Origin: Brevundimonas diminuta
GTDB lineage: Bacteria; Pseudomonadota; Alphaproteobacteria; Caulobacterales; Caulobacteraceae
Direction of reading: 5' to 3'
Assembly (NCBI RefSeq): GCF_022654015.1
Contig: NZ_CP073063.1
Span: 682,001-746,000, forward strand
DNA: 64,000 nucleotides
The notes under the pieces were generated by a model. It was not told the DNA's origin. It searched no databases and saw nothing but the letters and a program-made list of their open reading frames with translations. Within the stretch, counting starts at the first letter, position 1; each line of letters starts with the position of its first letter. Position numbers and translations under genes: made by a program. Positions 8,043 to 16,911 of this stretch are shown one piece after another.

Positions 8043-8243
8043 GATTCAATATCTAGGTCCAGGCTCCCCCTCCGGGGTCTTGACCTACAACTAATCGTAA
8101 ACCAGCCGTTAAGAGACGCAAGATGTGCGAATCATCCTGTCCACAGAAACCAGATATTGAATCATCGTTAAGGTTAAGGCGGATTGGTGAATGGTGACGC
8201 GTGACTGGTGAGTCAGGACGACTGCGCGGGACAGTCACGATTC
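8043..8243. promoter_or_regulatory. gcrA upstream region with GANTC, DnaA-box-like and CtrA-box-like sites
   Basis: Five GANTC sites lie within 200 bases: 8043-8047, 8129-8133, 8159-8163, 8210-8214 and 8239-8243. A DnaA-box-like word CTGTCCACA (8138-8146; 7 of 9 with TTATCCACA) sits between them. TAAA-N7-TTAA (8098-8112) is 7 of 8 with the CtrA consensus TTAA-N7-TTAA. In Caulobacter, gcrA transcription is controlled by DnaA, CtrA and CcrM methylation, so the arrangement fits. Individual site function is inference. Confidence 0.55.
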
Positions 8244-8249
8244 ACCAAT
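8183..8249. repeat. inverted repeat built from GGTGATT/GGTGAAT words
   Basis: 16-base arms (8183-8198 and 8234-8249) are reverse complements with one mismatch around a 35-base loop. The right arm continues into further copies of the word ACCAATC. It lies between the gcrA sites and the permease gene, and resembles a small interspersed palindromic element rather than an operator. Confidence 0.55.
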
Positions 8250-8302
8250 CACCAATCACCTCGGCCTTGCGAAGCGCGGCGGTCGAGCGCATCTGGCGGG
8301 CC

Positions 8303-9133
8303 ATGACCGATACGCCCGATCTGATCTCCACCCGGCCTGCCGGCCTGCCGCAGCCGCGTCGCTATCCGGGGATCAACTGGATCGGGGTGCAGACCCTGTA
8401 TCTGCGCGAGGTGCGTCGCTTCTGGAAGGTGGGCGCCCAAACGGTGGCGGCGCCGGTGGTGACGACGCTGCTCTATATGCTGGTGTTCGTGGTGGCGCTT
8501 CAGAACGCGCGGCCCCCGCTGCATGGCACGCCGTTCGCCCTGTTCGTCGCGCCCGGCCTGATCATGATGGCCATGTTGAACAACGCCTTCGCCAACGCCT
8601 CGTCCAGCCTGATCCAGGCCAAGATCATGGGCACGGCGACCGACTTCCTGACGCCGCCGCTCAGCCCGCTGGAGTTGACGCTGGGCTTTACGCTGGGCGC
8701 CGCGACGCGCGGTCTCGCGGTCGGTCTGGTCACGGCGATCTGCGTGCTGCCGTTCGCGCCGCTGGGCATCGCCAATATCTTCGCCATCGTCTGGTTCGCC
8801 CTGGCCGCCTGTTTCATCATGGGCATGACCGGCGTGCTGGCGGGGCTGTGGAGCGAGAAGTTCGACCACCTGTCGGCGGTCCAGAACTTCATCGTCATGC
8901 CGATGACCTTCCTGTCGGGCACCTTCTACCTGGTCGAAAATCTGCCCGAGCCGTTCCGGGCGTTGAGCCGCTACAACCCTTTCTTTTATCTGATCGACGG
9001 CTTCCGCTACGGCTTCATCGGCCATGCCGAAAGCAATCTGACGGTCGGCGTCATAGGGTCGGCCGTGCTGATGGCGGTCATGGGCGTGGTCTGCTGGCTG
9101 GTGTTCCGCTCGGGCTGGCGTCTTAAGAGCTAG
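8303..9133 (+). CDS. ABC-2 type transporter permease
   Basis: 276 aa from the ATG at 8303. The frame is open back to 8201, but that part reads through the palindromic repeat and has no similarity. The protein has a cytoplasmic N-terminus with TLYLREVRRFWKV and six hydrophobic segments. The conserved late motif is FLSGTFYLVENLPEPFRALSRYNPFFYLIDGFRYGF (quoted here as FLSGTFY and NPFFYLIDGFRYGF), diagnostic of the ABC-2 permeases (NodJ/KpsM-like branch). It needs an ATPase partner, and none is encoded in this window. The substrate is unknown. Confidence 0.88.
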   Translation: MTDTPDLISTRPAGLPQPRRYPGINWIGVQTLYLREVRRFWKVGAQTVAAPVVTTLLYMLVFVVALQNARPPLHGTPFALFVAPGLIMMAMLNNAFANASSSLIQAKIMGTATDFLTPPLSPLELTLGFTLGAATRGLAVGLVTAICVLPFAPLGIANIFAIVWFALAACFIMGMTGVLAGLWSEKFDHLSAVQNFIVMPMTFLSGTFYLVENLPEPFRALSRYNPFFYLIDGFRYGFIGHAESNLTVGVIGSAVLMAVMGVVCWLVFRSGWRLKS

Positions 9134-9175
9134 ATCGCTACCTGTTGCGGATCGCTCCCCCGAGAGGTCCGCTTC

Positions 9176-10186
9176 ATGCTGTTTCGTTCGCTCGTCGCCG
9201 CCACGGCCCTGTTCGCCGCCACATCCGCTTTTGGTCCCGCCTTCGCTCAGGAAGCGACGCCCCAGGCCGGCGACCGCCCCGACATCGCCGCCGGCGCCGC
9301 CCAGTTCATCAAGCCCACCAACGCCGAGCGGACCCAGGTCCTGGTCGGCTTCCTGACGACGCTGGGCTTCACGCCCGAGATCCAGACCTTCGAGGGCGGC
9401 AACCAATCCACCGGCCCGATGGAAGGCGCCAATGTCGTCGTCACGGTGGGCGAGGGCGACAAGGACATCGTGCTGACCGCCCACTATGATGCGGTGAAGC
9501 TGCGAGACGGGACGCTCTCGCACGGCATCGTCGACAACGTCGGCTCGGTCATGGCGATGATGGAGGCGGCCAAGACGCTGGACATGGCGCTGGAAGGCCA
9601 GCCGGTCGCCCACCGCTTCGTCTTCGTCTTCACCGACCAAGAAGAGCTGGGCCTTCTGGGCGCCAAGGCCTTCCTTGAGAAACACGGCAAGGACCGGATC
9701 GCCGCCGTCATCAACGCCGATGTCGCCGCCTATGGCCGGACGGTCATGTATGGCGAGAACAATGGGCCGCAGTCGGCTTTCGTGCTGGAGACACTGCGCG
9801 GCCTGTGCGCCGAACGCGGCTTCGACTGCATGCCCTATCCGACCTATCCGCCCAGCGACGACCGCGCCTTCTCGGCTGCGGGCGTGCCGGTGGTGTCGAT
9901 GGGCACCCAGGATGCGGTCGGCGCCCACCAGATGTGGCTGGCTTTCAACGGCGGCAAGGACAACGGCCTGAAGGAGGGCTTCGTCCCGCCCGTCTTCCAG
10001 CGCATCCATACGACTGACGACAAGCTGTCGTATCTGAAGGGCGTCGACGTCGCCCGCTTCGGCCTGTTCATCGCCGACCTGGGCCTGGCCCTGGACAAGA
10101 GGCTGGTCGAAATCCAGGCCAAGGACGCCGCGGTCGCCGCTGAGACTGCGCCTGCTGCCCCGGCCACCACGCCCGGCGGCGAGTGA
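9176..10186 (+). CDS. exported M28 family metallopeptidase
   Basis: 336 aa with a Sec signal peptide (MLFRSLVAATALFAATSAFG, cut near AFAQ). M28 motifs are VLTAHYDAV (zinc His and Asp spacing), SHGIVDNVGSVMAMMEAAK (bridging Asp in DN), FTDQEELGLLGA (catalytic Glu pair), NADVAAYG and the late HTTDDKLSYL. It is probably a periplasmic aminopeptidase. The last 20 residues are Ala/Pro-rich and look disordered. Its stop overlaps the GTG start of the next gene by 4 bases (GTGA). Confidence 0.88.
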   Translation: MLFRSLVAATALFAATSAFGPAFAQEATPQAGDRPDIAAGAAQFIKPTNAERTQVLVGFLTTLGFTPEIQTFEGGNQSTGPMEGANVVVTVGEGDKDIVLTAHYDAVKLRDGTLSHGIVDNVGSVMAMMEAAKTLDMALEGQPVAHRFVFVFTDQEELGLLGAKAFLEKHGKDRIAAVINADVAAYGRTVMYGENNGPQSAFVLETLRGLCAERGFDCMPYPTYPPSDDRAFSAAGVPVVSMGTQDAVGAHQMWLAFNGGKDNGLKEGFVPPVFQRIHTTDDKLSYLKGVDVARFGLFIADLGLALDKRLVEIQAKDAAVAAETAPAAPATTPGGE

Positions 10187-10707
10187 CGACGGTCATCGAG
10201 GTTCGCGGCGTCCAGCCGACGCCGAAGGAGGGGCGGACGGCCGTCAAGGCGTGGCCCGTCGTCCGGCGCTGGGCGAACCTGCCCGTGCTGTTTCTCGGCG
10301 GCGCCATGCTGGCGACCATCGCCGTCTGCCTCGGCCTGCCCCTAGAGCGGATCGGCTGGATCGTCAGCCTGCAATTGGTCGGGCTGTATGGTTTTATCGG
10401 GTTGTCGGTCATGGCGCATTCCAGGGTCATGGCGTCGGCGCGCCGGGCGCCGATTGCGCAAAAGCCAACCGATTGGCGCATCGATGACGGCGGTCTGGCG
10501 CTGTCGGGTGTGGATTTCGAAACCCGCATCGGCTGGCGCAATCTGGTCGCGGTGGTGGAGGACAAGGATCGCCTGATCTTCGCGGCCTCGCCCAACACCA
10601 ACTTCATCCTGCCCTTGCGCGTGCTGCAGACGGATCAACGGCAGGCGCTGCGTGTCTTGATCGCCGATGTGCGAGCGCGGGGCGTCCTCGGCGCCGGTGT
10701 TGACTAA
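10183..10707 (+). CDS. YcxB-like membrane protein
   Basis: 174 aa, starting at a GTG that overlaps the peptidase stop (GTGA), so the two are probably translationally coupled. Two transmembrane helices (about residues 32-54 and 58-80) are followed by a soluble domain. In that domain, [31 protein letters not shown] and NFILPLRVL match the YcxB-like C-terminal domain pattern. Function is unknown in the family. A role next to an exported peptidase cannot be deduced. Confidence 0.7.
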   Translation: MTTVIEVRGVQPTPKEGRTAVKAWPVVRRWANLPVLFLGGAMLATIAVCLGLPLERIGWIVSLQLVGLYGFIGLSVMAHSRVMASARRAPIAQKPTDWRIDDGGLALSGVDFETRIGWRNLVAVVEDKDRLIFAASPNTNFILPLRVLQTDQRQALRVLIADVRARGVLGAGVD

Positions 10708-10798
10708 GACCCTCGCGCGTCCGACAACGCCTGACCGTATTGATCCGGCTCCGTCGCGCTCGCGCCGGGGCCGTCTCGCTTTTGGAGGTCTTGGTCCC

Positions 10799-11992
10799 GT
10801 GTCCACTGAGCATTTGATGGGTGTCTACAATCGCGCGCCGCTGGAAGTGGAACGCGGCCGAGGCGCGCGTCTGTGGGCGACCGACGGGACCGAATATCTC
10901 GACTGCGTCGCCGGCATCTCGACCAACGGCCTGGGCCACGCCCACCCCGAACTGGTCCAGGCGGTCAAGGATCAGGCCGAGAAGCTGTGGCACGTCTCCA
11001 ACATCTTCCGCATTCCGGGTCAGGAAGCCCTGGCGGACGCCCTGTGCGAATCCAGCTTCGCCGACGTGGTGTTCTTCACCAACTCGGGCACTGAAGCCGT
11101 CGAATGCGCGCTGAAGACGGCGCGCAAATACCACTCGGCCAGTGGCGCGCCTGAGCGGATCGACATCTACGGCTTCGACGGCTCGTTCCATGGTCGGACC
11201 TATGGCGCGATCAACGCCGCCGCCAACCCCAGCTATACGGAGGGCTTCGGCCCGCCGATGCAGGGCTTCCACCAGCTGAAGTGGGGCGACCACGAGGCGA
11301 TCAAGGCCGCCATCGCTAACCCCACGACCGCCGCCATCATCGTCGAGCCCGTGCAGGGCGAGGGCGGCTGCCGCGCCATGCCCGAACAGTGCCTGCGGGG
11401 GCTACGTGAGCTGTGCGACGAACACGGCGTCCTGATTATCTTCGACGAGGTCCAGTGCGGCATGGGCCGGACCGGCAAGCTGTGGGCCCATGAATGGGCG
11501 GGCATGGCGCCGGACATCATGGCGGTGGCCAAGGCCCTGGGCGGGGGCTTCCCCATCGGCGCCTGTCTGGCTTCGGCCAAGGCGGCCAAGGGCATGACGG
11601 TCGGCGTTCACGGCTCGACCTTCGGCGGCAACCCCCTGGCCATGGCCGTCGGTCAAAAGGCGCTAAGCCTGATCAACAGCCCCGAGACGCTGAACAACGT
11701 CAACGAGGTCGCCGGCTATCTGAAGCAGCAGTTCGCCGGCCTTCAGGAACGCTTCCCCGATGTGATCGCCGACGTCCGCGGCAAAGGCCTTCTGATCGGC
11801 ATCAAGATGGTGCCGAACAATCGCGAGTTCATGGCCCTGGCGCGCGACACGCAGCAGTTGCTGATCGCCGGCGGCGGCGACAACTGCGTGCGCCTGCTGC
11901 CGCCGTTGAACCTGACGCTGGACGAGGCCCGCGAAGCCGTGGCCCGTTTCGAAGCGGCCTGCGAGGTCGCCCGCGAAAAGCTGGCGGCCTGA
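10799..11992 (+). CDS. argD: acetylornithine/succinyldiaminopimelate transaminase
   Basis: 397 aa from the GTG at 10799. This start is set by GGAGG at 10784-10788 and by family alignment ([19 protein letters not shown]). The open frame further upstream overlaps the YcxB-like gene. Class-III PLP aminotransferase features are [13 protein letters not shown], the FHGRTYGA segment, [14 protein letters not shown], and the PLP lysine in [13 protein letters not shown], followed by [11 protein letters not shown]. It converts N-acetylglutamate semialdehyde to N-acetylornithine, and often also acts on N-succinyl-LL-DAP precursor, which would link it to dapE. It is coupled to argF by TGATG. Confidence 0.95.
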   Translation: MSTEHLMGVYNRAPLEVERGRGARLWATDGTEYLDCVAGISTNGLGHAHPELVQAVKDQAEKLWHVSNIFRIPGQEALADALCESSFADVVFFTNSGTEAVECALKTARKYHSASGAPERIDIYGFDGSFHGRTYGAINAAANPSYTEGFGPPMQGFHQLKWGDHEAIKAAIANPTTAAIIVEPVQGEGGCRAMPEQCLRGLRELCDEHGVLIIFDEVQCGMGRTGKLWAHEWAGMAPDIMAVAKALGGGFPIGACLASAKAAKGMTVGVHGSTFGGNPLAMAVGQKALSLINSPETLNNVNEVAGYLKQQFAGLQERFPDVIADVRGKGLLIGIKMVPNNREFMALARDTQQLLIAGGGDNCVRLLPPLNLTLDEAREAVARFEAACEVAREKLAA

Positions 11993-12906
11993 TGGTCCGG
12001 CACTTCCTCGACATCCACCGGCTGGACGCAGCGGATCTGCGCGCCATCCTGGACGACGCCCATGCCCGCAAAGCCGCCCGTAAGGGCTGGCCCCAGGGGC
12101 GCGCCGACGCCGATGCGCCGGGCAAGGACCGCGTTCTGGCGATGATCTTCGAGAAGAACTCGACCCGCACGCGGTTCAGCTTCGACGCGGCGATCCGCCA
12201 GCTGGGCGGCTCGTCCATCATCGCCACGGCCTCGGACATGCAGCTGGGGCGCGGCGAGCCGGTGGAGGACACCGCCCGGGTTCTGTCGCGCATGGTGGAT
12301 GCGGTGATGATCCGCGCCAACGATCACGAGGATGTCGAGCGGTTCGCCCGCGTCTCGACCGTGCCGGTGGTCAACGGCCTGACCGACCGGTCGCACCCGT
12401 GCCAGATCCTGGCCGATCTGCAGACGATCGAGGAGCATCGCGGACCGATCGCCGGCAAGACGATCGCCTGGATCGGCGACGGCAACAACGTCTGCCACAG
12501 CTTCATGCACGCGGCGCCCAAGTTCGGCTTCCATCTGAACGTCGCCTGCCCGGCGGAATACCACCCGGACCTTCGCGACCTGGCCAAGGGCGGCGACGCC
12601 GTCACCCTGACCAGCGATCCGCGCGAGGCGGTCAAGGGCGCCGACGTCATCGTCACCGACACCTGGGTCTCCATGGGGGATCAGGACTATGAGGCGCGCC
12701 TGGCGGCGTTCGAACATTACGGCGTCGACGAAGCCCTGATGGATCTCGCCGATTCCGAAGCGGTCTTCCTGCATTGCCTTCCCGCCCACCGTGGCGAGGA
12801 AGTCACCGACGCCGTCATCGACGGGCCGCGCTCTCTGGTCTGGGACGAAGCCGAAAACCGCATCCACGCCCAGAAGGCCGTGCTGGCCTGGTGCTTCGGG
12901 GGATGA
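11992..12906 (+). CDS. argF: ornithine carbamoyltransferase
   Basis: 304 aa from the ATG at 11992, which shares one base with the argD stop. The frame is open upstream inside argD but that is a shadow. Carbamoyl-phosphate site [23 protein letters not shown], the HPCQ motif in [12 protein letters not shown], ornithine-side [20 protein letters not shown] and [11 protein letters not shown] are all intact. It makes citrulline from ornithine and carbamoyl phosphate in arginine synthesis. It forms a two-gene argDF operon that ends at a strong terminator. Confidence 0.96.
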   Translation: MVRHFLDIHRLDAADLRAILDDAHARKAARKGWPQGRADADAPGKDRVLAMIFEKNSTRTRFSFDAAIRQLGGSSIIATASDMQLGRGEPVEDTARVLSRMVDAVMIRANDHEDVERFARVSTVPVVNGLTDRSHPCQILADLQTIEEHRGPIAGKTIAWIGDGNNVCHSFMHAAPKFGFHLNVACPAEYHPDLRDLAKGGDAVTLTSDPREAVKGADVIVTDTWVSMGDQDYEARLAAFEHYGVDEALMDLADSEAVFLHCLPAHRGEEVTDAVIDGPRSLVWDEAENRIHAQKAVLAWCFGG

Positions 12907-12909
12907 ACG

Positions 12910-12944
12910 AAAAAAGGGCGGACCCGATCGGGCCCGCCTTTTCT
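12910..12944. terminator. bidirectional Rho-independent terminator
   Basis: An A6 run precedes, and T4CT follows, a stem of GGGCGG-A-CCCG with CGGG-C-CCGCC and a two-base loop. It serves argF on the plus strand and the convergent PNPOx-family gene (stop at 12965) on the minus strand. Confidence 0.85.
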
Positions 12945-12964
12945 CGTTTCTGAAGCGTCGAAGC

Positions 12965-13462
12965 CTACAGCTTCACGTCCGACACGCCGCCGACATCCGG
13001 GACGCTCTTGGTCAGGTTGGCCTTGAGGACTTCGTAGCCGAAGCCCAGCGCGCCCTTGTCGGACACCCAGACGCGGCCGTCGTCGGCGTCGAAGCGGATC
13101 AGGGTCAGATGGGCGTCGTCCTTGCCGTCTGGGTACCAGGCGGCGACGACGGGGTTCCAGTATTTCTCGATGCGGCTGCGGTCCTGATCGATAGCCAAAC
13201 GGCCGTGGATGCAGGCTTGAACCTTGCCGTCCTTCGCTTGGTAGCAGAACATGCCGTTCTGGCCGCCGCCGGCGACGTCACGGGCGAAATCGGTGTCGTC
13301 GCGGGTGAAGAACCAGATGGTCCCCGTCTCGTCCTCGCCGAAACCGGTCATGGGCTGGTGGTGATAGCCGGGGCGATCGATGCCCAGCATGCCGGTGTTG
13401 GACTCCTTCAGGCTCTTCCAGAATTCCTTCTCGGCCTCGGCGGGGGTCAGTTTGTCGGACAC
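12965..13462 (-). CDS. pyridoxamine 5'-phosphate oxidase family protein (general stress protein type)
   Basis: 165 aa from the GTG at 13462, preferred over upstream ATGs because AAGGAG stands 8 bases before it. The protein shows the split-barrel flavin-binding layout: [32 protein letters not shown], the [16 protein letters not shown] strand pair, and [23 protein letters not shown] (quoted as [12 protein letters not shown] and LTLIRF). These motifs mark the DUF/PNPOx 'general stress protein 26' branch, which usually binds FMN or F420-like flavins. The exact reaction is unknown. It is cytosolic and monocistronic. Confidence 0.85.
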   Translation of the reverse strand: MSDKLTPAEAEKEFWKSLKESNTGMLGIDRPGYHHQPMTGFGEDETGTIWFFTRDDTDFARDVAGGGQNGMFCYQAKDGKVQACIHGRLAIDQDRSRIEKYWNPVVAAWYPDGKDDAHLTLIRFDADDGRVWVSDKGALGFGYEVLKANLTKSVPDVGGVSDVKL

Positions 13463-13523
13463 GCGGTATCTCCTTGAGTGGTTCGCAAGGTTCAACCGAC
13501 CGGCCGTCATCGGGTTCCCGCCT

Positions 13524-13742
13524 CTAGGCGCCAGGTATCCAGGGCGCACGCTCGGCGCCGAACAGCGTCGCCAGGTGAATCAGCAGCAGCATGGCGATCG
13601 CCGCGGCCCCGACCATCAGGAACCGCCACGGCATCAAGCGCGGCCCCTTGAACGGATCGGGCGGCCGGGCGCCGCGCCATCCGCAGAAAACCATGACGAC
13701 GAGGGCGACGCCCAGCAGAACGAGGGTGGTGGTCAGGCTCAT
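13524..13742 (-). CDS. small two-helix membrane protein
   Basis: 72 aa with two hydrophobic helices (residues 3-22, LTTTLVLLGVALVVMVFC, and about 43-62, FLMVGAAAIAMLLLIHLATL) and a polar basic connector containing GWRGARPPDPFKGPRLMPWR. Codon use is like the neighbours and the ATG is clean. I recognise no named family. Both the start and stop are well placed in the gap between the PNPOx-family gene and the podJ promoter region, so it is likely real. Confidence 0.65.
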   Translation of the reverse strand: MSLTTTLVLLGVALVVMVFCGWRGARPPDPFKGPRLMPWRFLMVGAAAIAMLLLIHLATLFGAERAPWIPGA

Positions 13743-13824
13743 GCGCCGCAGGTGGCGAAAGCTGCGCCGCTTGGCAAGCGAACCCTTGCCGGGAGGTTAA
13801 TCTTCATGCCGCGTTAACCGAGAT

Positions 13825-13957
13825 GATTCACAAATCCGGCTGTCTGGCGCGATGTCCACAGGATTGGGATATCGCTGCTAGATATTGCGGTTAACCATCA
13901 GTTTACACCCTCGATATTGACGGTATAGCCTTCGTCGCATGGGCTGGGAGACGAATC
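13825..13957 (+). promoter_or_regulatory. podJ upstream region with GANTC, CtrA-like and DnaA-like sites
   Basis: GANTC sites occur at 13825-13829 and at 13953-13957, the second 1 base before the podJ start codon. A CtrA-type box TTAA-N7-TTTA (13891-13905) begins with the strong half-site TTAACCAT. A DnaA-box-like word ATGTCCACA lies at 13852-13860 (7 of 9). In Caulobacter, podJ is activated by DnaA and GcrA and depends on GANTC methylation, so these sites are plausible controls. That they act is inference. Confidence 0.5.
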
Positions 13958-13958
13958 A

Positions 13959-16814
13959 GTGAGCGCTGCAGCGCCGTGGAGCGTTAAGGGAATCGATCCC
14001 AAAGCACGCGAGGTCGCCAAGGATCTGGCGCGCCGGTCCGGCATGACGCTGGGCGAATGGCTCAACTCCATGATCATGGAGGACGAGGAGGAGGGCTACG
14101 CCACCCTGCCGCGTCGCTCCCAGGCCGCCGAATACGAACGCCGCAACCGCAGCCGCCGTTTGGACGACGCCTATGAGGTCGAAGACAGCCAGCAGCGGAT
14201 CAGCGCCTCCATCGACGTGATCGCCGCGCGGCTGGAAGCCGCCGAACGTCGGTCGACCGTCGCCATTCAGGGCGTGGATCAGGCCGTCGCGGGCTTGATG
14301 CGCCGGCTGGACGGCCAGGAGGCCGAGGCCCAGGGCGCCGCCCGCCGCATAGACGATATCGCCGAGGAGCTGCGCGAAGGGCATCGCCGCCTGCGCGCCT
14401 TCGAACGCGACACCGGCCCTTCGACCCAGGAAGCCTTCGGCAAGATCGAGACTTCCCTGGGCGCCCTGACCGGGCGTCTGTACGACATCGAGGAACGCCA
14501 GCGTCTGGGCGTCAGCGATCTGCGCGAGCGGATGGAGGCGGTCGAGAAGTCCGCCGGCCCCGGCGTCGGCACGGAAATGCTGGCCCAGGTCAGCGCGCGT
14601 CTGGACGAGGCCCAGAACCGTACGACCGAAGCCCTGAAGACGTTGGAACGCTCGTTCGCCGCCCTGGACCAGCGGATGCGGACGGCCGAAAGCCGCGTCG
14701 AGCCGGAAGGCGCGCGCGACCTGGTTCGTTTCGAGAAACTGGCCGAAAGCCTGTCGCGTCAGATCGACAACAATCGCGCCGAGATGATGCAACGCCTGGA
14801 CGCCGCGGAAACCGGCGCGCGCATCGACCGCATCGAACGCGCCGTCCAGGCTGTCGGCGATCAGTTGAAGGCGTCCGAAGAGAAGGGCGCCGTCGGTCTT
14901 GAGGCCATGGGCCGCGAGGTCCTGCGCATCGCCCGCAACCTCAATGCGCGGGTCAAGAAGGTCGAGACGGACAACGACGGTCGCACCGACACCGTCGCCC
15001 GCGCCGCCGCCGACGTCGTCAGCCAGACCATCGAAACCGAAGTCGCCCGCCGCGCCGCGCGTCTGGACCAGGAGTTTGCCCGCCACATCGACCGCGTCGA
15101 CCAACGCCTGACCGCCAGCGACGATCGCCACGCCATCGCCCTGGAGAAGTTGGGCGGCGAGATCACCCGCATCTCTGACCAGCTGAGCGATCGCATCGCC
15201 CAGTCCGAGCGCCGCTCGCAGCAGGCGCTGGAAGACATCGGCCGACGCCTGTCGGAAAGCTCGGACAAGATCGAGCAACGCTACGACCGCGCCTCCGGCG
15301 AGCTGGCCGAGCGGATGCGTCTGAGCGAGGAACGCACCGCCCGTCTGCTGGCCGAGGCCCGCGAAAGCATCGACGCCCGCGCGCCGACGCCGATCCGTGA
15401 CAAGCCGCTGGACAATGAGCCGGCGTGGACCCCGGCGCGACAGGTGCTGGAACGCGCCGCCTCGGCGACCATACAGGCGCCGATCCAGTCCGCATCCATC
15501 GAAGGCGACTGGCGCGCCGCCGCCTTCCCCGATGAAACCTTCACCGACCAGGACGCCTGGTCCAGCGATCCGGTGACGCCCGAAGTCGCGACCGCCGCGC
15601 CCTTCCCCTCTTCGCCCGTCGCCCAGACCGAGGCCGAGCCCGTCGAGGCGCTGGCTGACGACATGCCGATGCGCCAGGTCGATCCCGACGGCGTAGAGCC
15701 CATCATCCAGCCCTTCAGCGGTTTCGGCGGCGCAGACGTCGAGGACGCGCTGGAAGCGACGTCGCCGGGCTTCTCGGCCGCACCGACCGAAAAGCGTGAC
15801 GCCGCTGTCCTGGACGCGGACGACGACGATTTCGGCGGCGAGACCGAGTTCGTGGATCCGCGCCGGCTGCGCTCCAGCATGGAAGCCGCCGCCGCCGCGG
15901 GCCGCGCCGCCTCGACCCGCAGCACCATCGACGCCGCCCGTGCTGCGATCACCGCGCCGGCCGAGCCGGAACCCGCGCCTCGGTCGGGCTTCGGCCTGAA
16001 GCGCGGCGGCAAGTCCAAGCTGCAGGAACGGCTGGACCGGCAGGCGTCCAAGGACGGATCGACGGTCAAGAAGACCTTTCTGGCTTCGGTCACTGCGGTC
16101 GCCCTGACCGGGGGCGTCTATGGCTATCTGTCCCTGACCGACGGCGGCGCCCCGGACTTCGAAATGCCCAGCTTCGGCGGCTCGACGACGAACGGCGCCG
16201 TGCCTCTGGCCGCGTCGGCAGTGACGCCGACCGGCCCGAAGGCGACCTTCGACATCGGCGGCCCTGGCGCGGCGGACTATGAGGCGGCGATCGGCAAGTT
16301 GGAGGCCGGCGACAACTCTGGCCTGGACGGCATGAAGCGCGCCGCCAACCTGGGTTACGCCCCCGCCCAAACCTACCTGGGTCAGCTGTATCTGGACGGC
16401 GCCAATGGCGTGCCCGCCGACCCGGCCCAAAGCCGTCAGTGGGGCCGTCGCGCGGCCGAGGGCGGCGATCCGCGCGGGATGCATCTGTATGGAATGCAGC
16501 TCTATGAAGGCGACGGCGGCGCGACCAATCAGGCCGAGGCCCTGACCTGGCTGCTGAACGCGGCCGAGCGCGGCCTGCCGGACAGCCAGTACAACGTCGC
16601 GCGCATCTATGAGACGGGCGCCGACGGCGTGGCCAAGAATCCGACCGAAGCGCTGAAGTGGTACATGATCGCCGCGCGTGGCGGCGATGCGGAGGCCCAG
16701 GCCGCCGTGACGCGCCTGCGCCCGACGGCCAGCGCCACGGCCCAGCGCGCGGCCCGCACCGCCGCCGACGCCTTCGTGGCCCAGTCGCAGACCCAGACTC
16801 AAGCGACAGGCTAG
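13959..16814 (+). CDS. podJ: PodJ-like polar localisation factor (coiled coil, one membrane helix, Sel1 repeats)
   Basis: 951 aa, GTG start. The N-terminus (PWSVKGIDPKAREVAKDLAR then MTLGEWLN) is the conserved opening of PodJ and its relatives. Residues about 70-490 are a long charged coiled coil with repeated RxxAxE-type heptads. Residues about 490-695 are acidic, Pro/Ala-rich and probably disordered. One membrane helix follows at about 705-723 (FLASVTAVALTGGVYGYL), then a periplasmic part with Sel1/TPR-like repeats at about 772-925 (AANLGYAPAQTYLGQLYLDG is the first). Only about 26 residues remain after the repeats, so no C-terminal peptidoglycan-binding domain is evident. PodJ organises the new pole for pili and stalk/holdfast development in Caulobacter. 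Confidence 0.85.
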   Translation: MSAAAPWSVKGIDPKAREVAKDLARRSGMTLGEWLNSMIMEDEEEGYATLPRRSQAAEYERRNRSRRLDDAYEVEDSQQRISASIDVIAARLEAAERRSTVAIQGVDQAVAGLMRRLDGQEAEAQGAARRIDDIAEELREGHRRLRAFERDTGPSTQEAFGKIETSLGALTGRLYDIEERQRLGVSDLRERMEAVEKSAGPGVGTEMLAQVSARLDEAQNRTTEALKTLERSFAALDQRMRTAESRVEPEGARDLVRFEKLAESLSRQIDNNRAEMMQRLDAAETGARIDRIERAVQAVGDQLKASEEKGAVGLEAMGREVLRIARNLNARVKKVETDNDGRTDTVARAAADVVSQTIETEVARRAARLDQEFARHIDRVDQRLTASDDRHAIALEKLGGEITRISDQLSDRIAQSERRSQQALEDIGRRLSESSDKIEQRYDRASGELAERMRLSEERTARLLAEARESIDARAPTPIRDKPLDNEPAWTPARQVLERAASATIQAPIQSASIEGDWRAAAFPDETFTDQDAWSSDPVTPEVATAAPFPSSPVAQTEAEPVEALADDMPMRQVDPDGVEPIIQPFSGFGGADVEDALEATSPGFSAAPTEKRDAAVLDADDDDFGGETEFVDPRRLRSSMEAAAAAGRAASTRSTIDAARAAITAPAEPEPAPRSGFGLKRGGKSKLQERLDRQASKDGSTVKKTFLASVTAVALTGGVYGYLSLTDGGAPDFEMPSFGGSTTNGAVPLAASAVTPTGPKATFDIGGPGAADYEAAIGKLEAGDNSGLDGMKRAANLGYAPAQTYLGQLYLDGANGVPADPAQSRQWGRRAAEGGDPRGMHLYGMQLYEGDGGATNQAEALTWLLNAAERGLPDSQYNVARIYETGADGVAKNPTEALKWYMIAARGGDAEAQAAVTRLRPTASATAQRAARTAADAFVAQSQTQTQATG

Positions 16815-16911
16815 ATTCCCAGGCGCCGGGCGGCTATCGGTCGCCCGGTCGTCCCCGACCTCGCCCGCCTGACGGCGATTCTTGTGTCCGCTCCAGCCGA
16901 AGGCGCGTCCT

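Noticed and set aside
8164-8178. TTAAGGTTAAG upstream of gcrA as a CtrA box
   Set aside because: The two TTAA halves are only two bases apart, while CtrA needs seven. I kept the TAAA-N7-TTAA site instead.
8249-10009. A 586-codon minus-strand frame opposite the ABC permease and M28 peptidase
   Set aside because: It spans two real plus-strand genes and codes for His/Arg/Gln-rich repeats, typical of shadow frames.
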